Shown here: piece after piece, positions 1 to 15,800 of the stretch
Layout of the letters: each line of letters starts with the position of its first letter
Position numbering within the stretch: the stretch's first letter is position 1
DNA from: Chlorokybus atmophyticus
Taxonomy: Eukaryota; Streptophyta; Chlorokybophyceae; Chlorokybales; Chlorokybaceae
Assembly: GCA_009103225.1 (NCBI GenBank)
Contig: RHPI01003330.1
Location: 277,133-341,132 of the forward strand
DNA: 64,000 nt
Direction of reading: 5' to 3'
Notes under the pieces: generated by a model
Database searches by the model: none
The model's input: the letters and a program-made list of their open reading frames with translations, nothing else
What the model was told of the DNA's origin: nothing
Translations under genes and position numbers: made by a program

Positions 1-49
1 AGTGAGCTGTCAACACCTGACATTGATGAGCATGTGTGTCTATGTGCAG

Positions 50-924
50 TCGGCGGAAGCAACGGCTGGACTCTTATAGGTATCGATGCGAACACTTACC
101 AGTCGCAGATGGACACCGCCGGCGCTCAAGTGGGCGACGTGCTCGGTGAGGCTGTGTTTGGGGTACATTGCCTTGTCTTCCTCAATTGGCACGCTTGTCT
201 GCCGCTGAGTCCGGCTTAACATGCATTTGCTGCTTGAGGCTGAGGCAGCACTTGGTTGTATGAGTAGTGTCATTCCTGCTGGCGTGTTGTAACTCGCCAA
301 TGAAGATAGTATCTAAGCTGCTTTTGTATGCGTGCGTGTGTGCTTGTGCGTTGCAGTGTTCAGCCACAGCGGCTCACACACCGTCATGTCGCTCCCGAGC
401 CAAAGTGCACTGCTGGCATGCGATACCTCTCAAGGGCAGATACGGAGCCCCGCCGCCGACGCTATTGGCACCAGCGCTTACAACTTCACCCTCTCTGGCT
501 TGCGTACGTACAGGCCTGCAGCATCAACCATGTGTTGGTGCTCTGTATGTTTGTTGGCTGTGAAACAACACTCACAAGCTTCTTCATGCCAGCGGGCACG
601 ACGTTCTTCTTCATCTGCAGCATCAGCACCCACTGCCCCAGTGGCATGCGATTCAACGTGACAGTGTCAGCAGTAGGGGCTCCAGCTCCAGCGCCAGCGC
701 CAGCTCCATTGCCAGCTGGTAGCCCGACGCCAGCCAGCTCCCCGACAACAACACCGGCCCCCTCGCCTGCCGGCACTCCACTCGCATCACCACCGCCTGC
801 CACACCCACGCCCGCCTCCTCGCCTACACCCGCCCCCGCACCCAACGGCGCGTCCATCAGCGCGCGTGGCACAAGTGTGGCGGGTGTCGTCGCTCTGGTT
901 GCCGCGTTCATTCTGGGCGCTTGA
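50..924 (+). CDS. Phytocyanin (blue copper protein), GPI-anchored, 5' part missing
   Basis: Three exons are visible: 50-145, 357-503 and 593-924; the start lies before the window. Introns begin GTGAG and GTACGT and end in CAG, and the phases join perfectly (G|TG giving V, C|CG giving P). The order is that of a phytocyanin: a GGSNGWTL start, a VFSHSGSHTV strand with the first copper His, LLACD with the Cys ligand, and GTTFFFICSISTHCPSGM with the second His and a Met axial ligand. The two Cys in ICSISTHC fit the structural disulfide and ligand region. A long Pro/Ala/Ser/Thr-rich linker follows, resembling an arabinogalactan-type glycomodule. The chain ends in a hydrophobic tail (VAGVVALVAAFILGA), as expected for a GPI anchor. 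Inference: an extracellular, membrane-tethered cupredoxin; its electron partner is unknown. Confidence 0.85.
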
Positions 925-3086
925 TAAGGACAAGAGTATGGCAGTCGGGCGCAGCGTGTGGCGCAGTTGTCCAAGTGTTGTGTACAGCCATAAAGCAAGC
1001 TAGAGACAAGTACCACTGAGCTCAGCATGAGCTTGAGCTCAGCAGGATAGTTGTTACAGGCTGCCAGTTGTACTAGTCGCAAACGAGTAGTTTGCGTTCG
1101 TGCCCTTTCTGCATCTTCCGGCTTACTGCCCACCCACTCTTCCATGGCACTAGCTAGAGCATAGACCTTTAGCTATGAAAACCCTTATACCAGCTTACTT
1201 GACTGTTTGAGTGCACTGGTTGCCGGTGTGATGTACAAGTATGCCTGCGTCTTCCGCCCATGTTTGTCCGGTGTACTGGGTAGGCAGCTACGCATGCTGT
1301 TACTGCTGCTGCCATTACACGTTCCATACTTGTGGCGCTACTATCCTGTTGAGCACTGCTGTGATCCCACCGTGGTCAAGGGTTCCCTTTGCTCTGCAGC
1401 AAGAGGGTCCATCATTTGGCGGGGTGACCTGTCAAATGCCTGGCTTGCAATGAAATTGCAATCCAACACTAATCCGGACCATGAAGTCCAATATTGGGCT
1501 GTTGCGAATGTTTTGTGCGCGGCTCAAGCTGTCGGCAGTACTCTTTGTTATGTTCATAGTATTGCAATTTCGGCAATGTTTCAATGCGCTAGCGGCTCCA
1601 TTATGCAAGCTAGTGCTGTCGCAACATACACTCGTGGTGCACACAAAATGCCAAATGGAATTGCCCATGCACAGTACATCATCACCACTTGCATCTATTT
1701 TGCTTACATGTAGCAACCAGCAACATGCCAGGCAGCAACTTCCATCAATACACAGGCTTTCCAGTGGTATGCAAGTGTACTAGCTAGCATGCAGCACGCC
1801 AACACCAGTCGAACCACACCGCACACACACACAACAAGTAGACAGCAACTTTTCAAGGCAATGGCAAGGCTGTTGTGCTAGTAACTAAGTGCATGAGCGG
1901 GGCGAGGGCGAGGGTGCAGCAAGCAGTGCAGTAGTAAGCAACTTAGCCGACCTGAGCAAAAGGTGACCATGTAACTCGCCGCAGCGAGCAAAGCGGCAGA
2001 CCGGTGCGCGAGAGCTTAGCCAAGCACAGCACTGCACAGCATTGCGCCTGCCCTACTTGTGTTAGACCGCTGGGCTCACTTGTACTATGCATGGGCAATT
2101 GCACTCCGCACTGTTTGTACTTGCCCCTACTGCTGTGCCCTCCCCTCCCACGCCCCTGCAACCTGCTACTGCTTAATGCACACTCTTTACTATAAACGTC
2201 ACTGTGCATGGGCAATTGTATTCCAATGTTCGTACACGCAGTGCAGACTAGTCCACGGAGTTTTAATGATGTTGTCTCTATCTGGTCGACTGGTGATCTA
2301 TGTGTACAGGATATATATGACGTGCTGTTGTGCACACGCATGCAATATGCACATCACTCAAGCATTTCACTCACACTAGTACACATCACCGATGTTACCA
2401 CCGGGGTATGCTACTTCGCTACTCTACACCAACTAGCCTTCCCCGTTAGACATGCATGCACATGCACACTAATGTCATTACCTGCCCACATGAGCTGCTG
2501 TTAGTCGGTGGTGTCAACGGCAAGCAAGTCCACAGCACACACGACGACTACCGCCCTCCGGCTCTCCCTCTCTCCCGCCACTCTCTTCGCTTTGCAGCTC
2601 ATGCTTCTTCCTTGGCCGCTACTCTAACCCAATGCTTGCGGTGCAGTGCCAATGTCACAACTGCACCGCGTAGTGCAGGTGTGCTTATGTGCTGGGTGAG
2701 TCCGCTGCATGCAATGTTATAGCATGTACACACTGAAGCCACATCCCATAATCCTTGCCTATCACAGCAGCTTGCACCCATAGCATGACACAGTGGCCAT
2801 CTGTGCTACACACAATCCACAACTACAACCAATGCAGCTCAATACAGTCCGTTGCAGTTCCACTCAAACAGGACATCCATAAGGTGCAGACTTAAGTGGC
2901 AAACTACAAATGGCAATGCAATCAATCTCATGGTGCAAACCTGACAGTATCCACAGCTACAAGACTAGAGGCACTCGACAACCCCAGTGCTAACAGCAGC
3001 GAGCAAGGCCGAAGAATGTTGTCGGACCAAAATTCGACCTGTACAACTTGGCCTAGGCCTTATTCTTCGTGCCACCCCTCAGCTCC
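925..3086. other. Convergent intergenic region, no gene seen
   Basis: This lies between the 3' ends of the phytocyanin gene (+) and CDC48 (-). It should hold both 3' UTRs. I see no open reading frame with a recognisable family. A 14-base word beginning tgcatgggcaatt occurs at 2088 and 2205, and 13 bases of it in inverted orientation near 1659-1671, so a small dispersed repeat may be present. Confidence 0.5.
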
Positions 3087-6603
<3,517 letters not shown>

Positions 6604-7640
6604 GGCGACGACGCTTCCTCCCCAGGGCAAACCCTCAGCTACTCCGTCAACCTCGACGATGGCGATGTCCCCTTCTCTACACACGCTCGCCGCCTCCCTG
6701 TCGAACGCCGACGATGCCGACGATGCCGCTGCCGGCGGTCACAAGGCTGAGGAGAAGCACAGTAACTACCTGGCGGAGTTGCCTTCCGCTTATGAATCAG
6801 CTTACCAATTACGCCTCTGTACTCTGATATCTAGGATCCTGTAATGCCTTTTGACTTTATCACGAAACCTTGACACGTCGCAGCGGTTTGGAGTTTGCTG
6901 AAACGGAAGGCAATGTCTAACCCTAATCAGCGGCAAGCCGCGGGGCTGAGTCCTCGTTAACTTAAGTCGACCAAACCGGCAAACGTTTCCGGGGCTGTGG
7001 GCCTCTAGAAGGTTCTGAGTCCCAGACAGAGACACAGGATTAGGGTCTGGCGTCGTGAGCGGCGGCGTCGATGGGGGGATTGGGCGCAGAGGCAAAGGCA
7101 ATGGTGGAGGTGGTAGTTGATCACTGTGCAACTTTTCAACACATTCTACGTTAACTTGAGGTCTCAGGGTTACATAAGTTATAGACTGATTGAACACGTG
7201 CAACGCCCACGATGTGCACGCTTCACGTTGGGGGGGATTGGATCGTTCCGTGGTATTGTTTACCATCGCCGCACCCTTTGGATGTCTTTGTGTACCTGTC
7301 GACTTCTCTTGTCTTGTCGAATGCTGTGAGAGCTTGCTGCATGCCTGCGTACACACCAGACGGCATGGCATGAGTGTTAGTGAACTGTGCAGCCTGCACC
7401 TTCTCCCCAACATTGGCTGCTGTGTGTCGACGCTGCTAAAAACGTCACCGTGCATGCGTGTGCTGTTTACCGTCTGGTTGTCTCGGTGCTTGGCATGCAA
7501 GCAGGTTGTCCCCCTCCTGCTGTTGCCTGCACTGTACACTCCCACCCATCCCCTGCTGCACGCACTTGCATTGCACGTAGGTTAGTGGGTGATAGGTAGA
7601 GTGTGTAAGCTATTCCCCCTGGTCAAATCTGATCCCGGTG
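6604..7640. promoter_or_regulatory. CDC48 5' UTR/promoter region
   Basis: This is the sequence upstream of the CDC48 start (minus strand). It includes a GC-richer block with CTAACCCTAA at 6917 and ATTAGGG near 7039. A plus-strand frame opens at 6601, directly opposite the CDC48 start codon, but matches nothing I know. No other gene is supported. Confidence 0.4.
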
Positions 7641-10600
7641 TCTATGTGCTTGTGCATGTTGCTACATGTGTAGTGTTGTGCTTTGTGCGTTAGCTAGCAC
7701 AATTGTATGTCTCTCATGCCGTATGTATAGTGCAATCATTGCACTGCACGCTTGCTCCTGGCCCGTCTCACGTGCAATTTTTGAGTGCTAATGCAAATGC
7801 ACTTTACTCGCGAAGTGCATTTTTATTAGCACGGGCACAAGTTGCTGCACAATGTTTGATAATTCTTGATGCAACACGTCAAAGCGAAGTTGATTACTAT
7901 ATTGGTTGCATGATGTCCTCATGCAAAGGCAGTATTATCTCTTTGGCAATAAAAGTATTAGAGTCGGCTAGAAGTGAATAGATATAAACACTCCGGCATT
8001 ATGCACAATGTGCTTATTGTCATTTGCATGAAACTTAATAGAAGCAGCGCTCTTGGTTTATATCATACAACAAGTCTAATATAATTTATGACAGATTTCA
8101 AGCTTCTTGAACATGTCGACATAATAAAATAAGCACAATTGCTTTCAGGTTGTTATTATTGTAATGGTAAGCTTGGTGTTAAAAGGTAAAGGTAGTACAC
8201 AAGGGTGGCAAGTATCTTTGATACGAGTCAAATGCGAGTTGTAGGCACAACCTTTGCATACAGCAGCAGCGCTGGCGAACCGATGATACTAACGGCGTAC
8301 AATGTTGTAAACGCTCTCACCATTAAGCAAACAACTCGTCTGCTTCTGCGTTCGCGTGCGCAAGTTTTTGCAAGCACACATTATTGACGGCGTTGGGGAC
8401 GGTGAGCGTTATATTGCAATCATACAAGCGAATTGCGCATGTCATGTCAGCCGCAAGTGGGAGCATCGGCACTTCTGAGCTCGTTGTTGGACATGATGCC
8501 ATCGCATACGAAATGCGCATGAGTGAAGGTATCATTGATCGCATACCATGCTCGTTTGATCACGGAATCATTAATTCGAATATTACCTAATTAATTACCT
8601 AATGGGTATTCATTGCAAGAGCTCCAATAAGCTAGTAGCATTTGTAAAGCGTTCATGTAGTGAATACTGCCTTGCATACTCAAAGCTTAAAGAGTACTTG
8701 CTGTAAGAGGATGGCAAGGTAAGCATTTGTTGGTAAAAGTTGCTTTTATTTGAATTTGTGGTCCGGCCATCAGGCATGCATCACATGTGCGTTCTTGTAT
8801 AAGATGCTTTGCCAACGTATGTTGCACATGCAGGTGCACAGGCCCAGCACTTAGCAAGTCAGCGACGGACCACGGGGTAAGTGAAGATATGAGGATGGTA
8901 AGGTCGCCACCATTGAATATGTAATGGTGATGCGGGGAGCACTGCAAGTGCCCGCATGCATATTGTGGTATGCACCAGGCATTGCCACCTATGGGTATAT
9001 CATTAACATCATTTATGAATAAAGATTGCCAACGTGTAACTGCCTATGTCCAACGGATACTTACATGTTGTTGCCTACCGGCCGCTACTACAAAACCTAA
9101 CGGGTATACTTTACTGGACGGCGCCAGTTGCACAGCTGGGAAAAGGCCAAGTACGTGGCTGCGGTTGCTATAGGTAGTTGGTTTTGTTAGCTAACGAGGC
9201 TCTAAGGTTGTGGCAGGTGCGTGTGTTTGCTGTCATTTACTGCTTTGCTGCTACTGCATTCACTTGGTTGTCCTAGCCTAGGCCCCCTTGCCCCTAATGC
9301 TATGGCCAATGAGTTGATGTGAGCCAGCTTGTGTTTGAGTGTGTGGCGTGTGCTCGCGTGTTAGCAAGGACTGCATTGTACACAACTAGTTACCTGCCCC
9401 CTCACAGCTTCAGATTTATGCATAGCAAACATTAGAGTTGCGCGAAGCACACTCTGTGGGAAGGTGTGGTGCATGTAATGCAAGCAGTTGACACAGTAGC
9501 ACAGCAGCAGCAATTGGGGTGGGGGCCCAAGCAAAGCTCACAACCTACCACCACACATCCTACGGTAAGTGCTTCGGACAGTATCTTAAATTCAAACACT
9601 AAGTCTTTGACTGACTGTGGTGGTCACCAGCGGTCATTTTTGGCAGATGATGGCTTGTGTTGTAGCCATAAACAAGATGCGTCCAACGGGAAAAGTTAGT
9701 TAATAACGAGGTTATTATGGCGATAACAACGCGATTTTGCAGAAAATAATGAAACTTAAGCCGTTAAGGACAGCCTTTGGAATAGGTGTTCGCGGTGTTT
9801 TTAAGTTGTATCTGACTGCTTAGTTATCTATCAACGGCCCTTAAAAGATTAGTTAAATGGTAAAGTATGTCAAAAGTTATGGTGGAAATAGCTATTTCTC
9901 TGCTACCACCAACAGCAAGACACTGCCAATTTGCCCGCGTCCGAAGTTGGGCCAAGCTGCATTTTCGGCGTTTCACCACACCCTCACCTTTGAAAGGGTG
10001 TAGTTAATGCATACGTTAACCAAACCTTTGTTAATAAGTGTGACGGACAGTCGACTTGAAGGCCTTTCCAACAAGCTAGCACACTGCTCCATCACTCATG
10101 TATATCATAGCAAAAAAGCTATACTTAATTGGTATTCGAAATAAAGTACACTTACCCTGGACCAAGCTAGGACTTAACCCAAAAACCCTCAGGCAGCAAG
10201 CAGCAGCTGCAGAGCCTTGCTGAAATTTGTTTGGCTGCGTTTTAACACTTACAATATTAAACGGACGTAGCTCTGGTTAACGACTTGTAGTATATGGAAA
10301 GCTAACATGATTACTTATTGTTGGCTTTTGATGACAATAAGCGATTTTGCTATCATTGGTATCAGCCACGGAGATCGGCCCGGCTACTACCTATCGTCAA
10401 TTGCGACATATTTCAAAGCCCGCAAAAGTGAATTTACTCTTGAAATGCTTTGAAGGTAACTCCGAAAACGTGATAAATGAGTCGTTGATCATGTTTATGC
10501 TAATCCACAATCAAATCGACTAATGTCCACAGCAAACGCCCCCTCTTCCCTCCCTCCCTTCCGTTTTCTCTCTCATCTCGCCATTTCAACAAGATGCATT

Positions 10601-12836
10601 ATTGATACATAACTTTCATAGGAGTTGCTAAAAGTAAACTCCTAAAGCGGAAAGGGGCCACGCAAGGCGCACGCTCACACATGTGCACAGCAAACAACAA
10701 CTGCAATAATGAGACAGGGGCCGAGTATAGCTTGTATGTAACTAAACTAACGGACACCATGACCCTAAGGCAGCAGCAGCAAAGAACAGCAACGGTAGGG
10801 CAAGAGTAGGAGCATGCATGCAGATGGCAAGAGACGAGGCACCATCTGTAGCGCAGGAAAGATATATTTGGAAGTACTTACTATGGTTATAGAATATACT
10901 CTATAACAAGTAATATACTCTATAAGTATCGGTGTGATGATTTAAAAGAATTGGTTAAGGTAAGTTTAAAGTGTGTTTACACCATAGTTTTGTTTTCACA
11001 TTGCTTGAAATAACCAATAGCGTACACAAAACAACATTTCACATTCGTTTCGACACGTGATTATTTTTGCAACTCTCGCGCTTTCATTTTACCCAACCGT
11101 TGTACGCTCTTTAAGCTTGTGACATGCCTTTCGCAAATTAATGTGGTGTTTGTGAACGCATCATTGCCAATGAAAAATCAATACGCTTTAAGCAATGCTC
11201 GACTTGACACAATTTCTGCAGCGATGCCGTTGCCCTTCGTCTCTGACGGCGATTGTGCAGATGAAGCATACTTGTGCTTGTTTGCCAATACAATCACACA
11301 CATCAATGTTCGCATTTAAAATATATAACAAATTAAAACATGCAACACTGAAAAACCTTATTTGTAAGGCAACATTGGATTGGTTTCATGCAAGTCATGT
11401 GCACCATAACAAGCTACAGGCATGCATATAATGATAAGAGCTATGCACTACAAGCTTATGCACACAAGAGCTGTATGCGAGCTTGTAAGAGGCTGTTGCA
11501 TGTGTAATCTATGATAAGGGCAACTTTAGTTATTTTATTCCTACTCTCTGATAAAGCACTTTATCAGGTTTACAATAATAATACATCAATTCAACCGTGC
11601 ACACCGTGGCGCCGTTAATTTCTCTCAGAGGAATGGTTCATAAGTGCAAGGAGGATGGGCACCTTTACTACAAGGTGTAGGCCCTATTTACCCAATGCGT
11701 ATTAGCTTGGACACATCTGTGTGCTTGGTAAGCAACAACAGCAAGGATACAACTGCAACAACAAAAACCTCCCCCTACCCACCCTACCCTGACACTACTA
11801 CCAAAGGGCCTCGGCAATGGGGTAAAAAAGCAAAAGAAACAACGATGCGCCTATCTGCAGCAGCAGCAGGAGGGGTGGCAACGGTTGATGATGATACTTG
11901 CAGGGGAAGCATTGCATGCAACAAATGCTTTTATTGTTAGCAATCATGGTTGTTTTGTTTAAAAATGGATGATAATTCAAGATTCACTTGGAAATATTTT
12001 GCATTAGGTATTGTAAGAATGCAACATCAAGCGGCTTGCTGTGTGCAATTATAAGGTAGCAAGCCTGCATCATTCGTTTTGCAGGTTTTCCTGCTGGTTG
12101 TTACAAGTTTGATGGTGGCTTGTGCTTCTGTGTTGGCTGAGTATGAGTTTAAATGCATGTGTTTGCAATGCTATACTCTATTGTGTCATCCTAGCTCAAT
12201 GTGTGTTGTTCTATGCATGTTTAAGCGAGACAAGTGTAATGTATGCCGCTGTAGAGGTGTTTGATGTATTATAGTTGGAGTTAATCTGTCAATGCCTTCC
12301 GCTGCGCATGTATACTTTGCATGGCACGCTGCTTGCAAATACAACCTAAGCACAAGGCTCATGAAGCATAAGGTCCCTTTGCCTTCAACTGTGAAGAGAG
12401 ACCTGCAGCTTAAATGTCCCGCAGTCTTTCTAGCCAAGTGTTTCAAGCCAATGTATCCCATGCGTAATTCTCAACAATATTATTGCATAGCGGTTGTACT
12501 GCAAACATTTCTGCACAATTAGCACGAGAGTTCGCAACTGCACTATACAAACACAATGACACAGAACAACAATTTGTGATGTAGTATGTGGCTCCGCGTA
12601 ATTCAAAGCCAGACTCAGCTTTAAGGCTTAGGCCAACTTCTGCAATTGTAGTGATCGTGAGTGCTGCCCACTGAACATCTACTGCTTTTGGCAGGCTTGC
12701 AGAACTGAACACTACTGCAGTTGTGACCCAGCATCAACACTTGCAACTCCATGACTATGAGGAAGGACAGTCATGAGATAACACTGCGTTATCTTATCAC
12801 TTGCTCAAACATTTGAGAAACACACAACCTTCCAAC
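7641..12836. other. AT-rich gene-poor stretch
   Basis: For about 5 kb I find only short unrelated frames with no recognisable domain. The sequence is visibly more AT-rich than the flanking genes. It carries short inverted words, such as ctgataaag/ctttatcag near 11548-11567, and a repeated tatactctata near 10896-10925. No rRNA or tRNA was recognised by eye, and no transposase or reverse transcriptase motifs were seen. It ends at the 3' side of the IleRS gene. Confidence 0.4.
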
Positions 12837-15800
12837 CTACTTTGCAGCCGTGCTTTGCAGTTCAGGCCTCGCCATGAGAGGGTCGCGCCCGCGCACCGTC
12901 ACAAATGGTAGGCACCGCTCGCACAGCCAGTAGTGCTCCCACACGGAGCCAACCTTGGGCGAATAGTTCCAACAACGCTTGCATTTCTGCCCCTCCGCCT
13001 TGGCCACGCCCACTGTGACCGCTCCAACACCCTCAACTTCATCTGTCCGGCAGAACTCAGGACACTTGGCAGACACCTCATCTGAGCTGTCTACAATAGA
13101 GGCCTGTGCGATGGGAGGGTGTGTTGGGCAGGAACAGATACACATGCATATAGGCAGAAGCTTTGCGACATACACCAAACTATGCCTATAAGCACCCCAG
13201 ACTGTACCTGCGAGGTGATGAAAATGTATCGCAGCTCATCAACCTGGTTGCCACCTCCAGCTGTAGACGTCATGCTCTTGAGCTGCTGCAGCAAGTCTGC
13301 GTCTGCAACGTGCACAAACACTCGCGCTTCCAGTGACGCGCCAATCATCTTGGCCTCTCGTGCCAAGTCAAGTACTTTCAGGACTCGTTCCCTCACCTGT
13401 TGCACCCCACAATCAGACTAAGCACTTTGGTGTTGAAACTCAAAAGGTAGCTATCCTCACCCAGAGCAAGCTCATACCGTTTTTAGTTTGGAAAAGAATT
13501 CCAGCTCAGACTGAGGCAAAGCCTGCCACTGCTCTGGGACCTCAGCCCAGCCGGCCTCAAAAATTGAGTCAGGAGTTGGCCGATCCTGGCCATCAAACTG
13601 ACCGCCAGGGAAAGGCAGCTTCTGCCAAGCGTCTTCTGCCATATGCGGCGTGATGGGTGCCAATGACCGCAGCATGCATGAAAGAATTGCTGCCAAGACC
13701 GTTTGACATGAGCGCCTGCCAACGCTAGCAGCCGACCTGAAACAACACACGTACCATGAATGATCGCGCTTGCATGCAGATACGGATGCATGCCAGTTTC
13801 TTACATTGTGTATAGCCTGTCCTTAGCAATGTCGAAGTAAAAGTTTGACAGCTCCACAATGCCAAATCGCTGCAAAGCTTGATTCAACCGGTAAAACTGG
13901 TGTTTGCTGTATGCGTCGTTCACTTCATCCATCAGAAGTGATAGTCGACACAGCATGTACTTGTCCATGCGAGGCAGCTGCTCATACTGGACCTTGTCTT
14001 TCAGTGGCTGCACACAGTGCGGCATTCAGCAACCATATGCAATGGACAACCCAATATTTGCAAACAACACTCACCTCATAGGTGTTGAGGTTGCCGAGCA
14101 TGTAGCGCAACGTGTTCCTGTATTTGCGATAGCTCTCGGACACCTGCTTGAGGATTCCAGGGCCGATGAGGACGTCTGAGGTGTAGTCCACACTCGCGAC
14201 CCACAATCTGAGGCAGTCTGCGCCATACGCGGGCTGCTGCTTCTGATTGCTACCACCGTTGATTACAAGCAGAGGGTCCACTACGTTGCCCAGCGACTTG
14301 CTCATCTTCTTGCCGGCCTCGTCCAGCACGAAACCGTGCGTCAACACTGCCTTGTAGGGTGCAACCCCGATCGTGGCCACAGCGGTGAGCAGCGACGACT
14401 GGAACCAGCCTCGGTGCTGATCGCTTCCCTCCAGATACAAGTCCGCGGGCACGTTCATGTTCTTGCGCTGCGCAGAAACAGCAGCCCAGGAAGACCCTGC
14501 CACATACATGAAACGTTAGTTGGGCGTAAGAGAGCATCCCCAAAGGCATACGGCATGCATAAGCAGTGGTTCTCATGACAACCAGTGGGACACACGCCAC
14601 AACAATTGCACGGCACACAAGCCTGATGCAGACAAAGGCCAGTACTGCATACCTGAGTCAAACCAGACATCCATAGTATCCATGCCCTTGTCATACATGT
14701 CGGCTTCCGAGCGGTACGGCTCTGGCAACAACTCCGCAACAGACCTGCACAAATCTGTTAAGCATGGTCTATCAACACCCAACCAAATATCTATCAACAC
14801 AACTCAAGGGTGCGGTACCTTTCCCACCAAGCATCAGCCCCTTCCTCACGGACAATGTCTTGAACATGTCTGATAGTAACTTCATTCATCAATGGCTCCC
14901 TGGTTTCTTTGTGGTAGAACGCTGGGATCGGCACACCCCAGCTGCGCTGACGGGAGATGCACCAGTCTGACCGGCTTGTAGTCATTGCCGTGATGCGGTT
15001 CTCACCCTGCAGCAGTATCTCATACATCAGTGTCATGCTCCCGCTGCATACCAATGCAACAATACGTACTGCAGTCTGGAACTAGCCTGCTATGAAAAAG
15101 CTTCCATTACCTGTGAGGGGATCCATTGAACAGTGGATATGGCAGCGAGTGCAGCTGGCCTGAAGCCTTCGACTGATGCAAACCACTGCTCGGTAGCCCT
15201 GAAGATGGTCGGCTTCTTAGTGCGCCAGTCATACGGGTACTTGTGTGCTGAAGCATTATTACATGGACACATGTTAGTTGGCTGGTTCTGCAAGATACTT
15301 ATGCATATGTTAGAAGCTACATACCATACTTGTACTCCTTCAGCAGGAAGCCACTCTCCGCAAGCGCATCTATCACAGCAGCATTGCCGTCGCTCAATAC
15401 ATCCTTGCCAACAAACGGGCCTGCCTCCCTATATTATTGCACATCTCAAGAAGCAAAATCATGCGAGCAGGACCACTTCATACTATGATGCCACGGTGAT
15501 CACTCACTCTGTGAAGCGGCCATCGTCGCCAACAGGAGACAACAGAGGCAGGCCATATTTCTGGCCAGTAATATAATCCTCCTGACCATGGCCTGGTGCC
15601 GTGTGCACAAGACCGGTACCAGCTGCCGTGGTGATGTAGTCACCTCCAACCACTACTGAGCTGGTGCGTTCAAACAGCGGGTGGCGATACTGCATTCCTG
15701 TGAGACTGCTGCCTGACACCACCCCTTTGACTTCCAGGTTGACTCGCAACGTGCATGCAAGAGCTGGTACAAGGTCTTCCGCAACGATCAAATGTTGGGA

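Noticed and set aside
486-1145. Minus-strand open frame of 219 codons opposite the phytocyanin
   Set aside because: It is the antisense of the low-complexity Pro/Ala linker; the plus-strand frame has the family motifs and splice sites.
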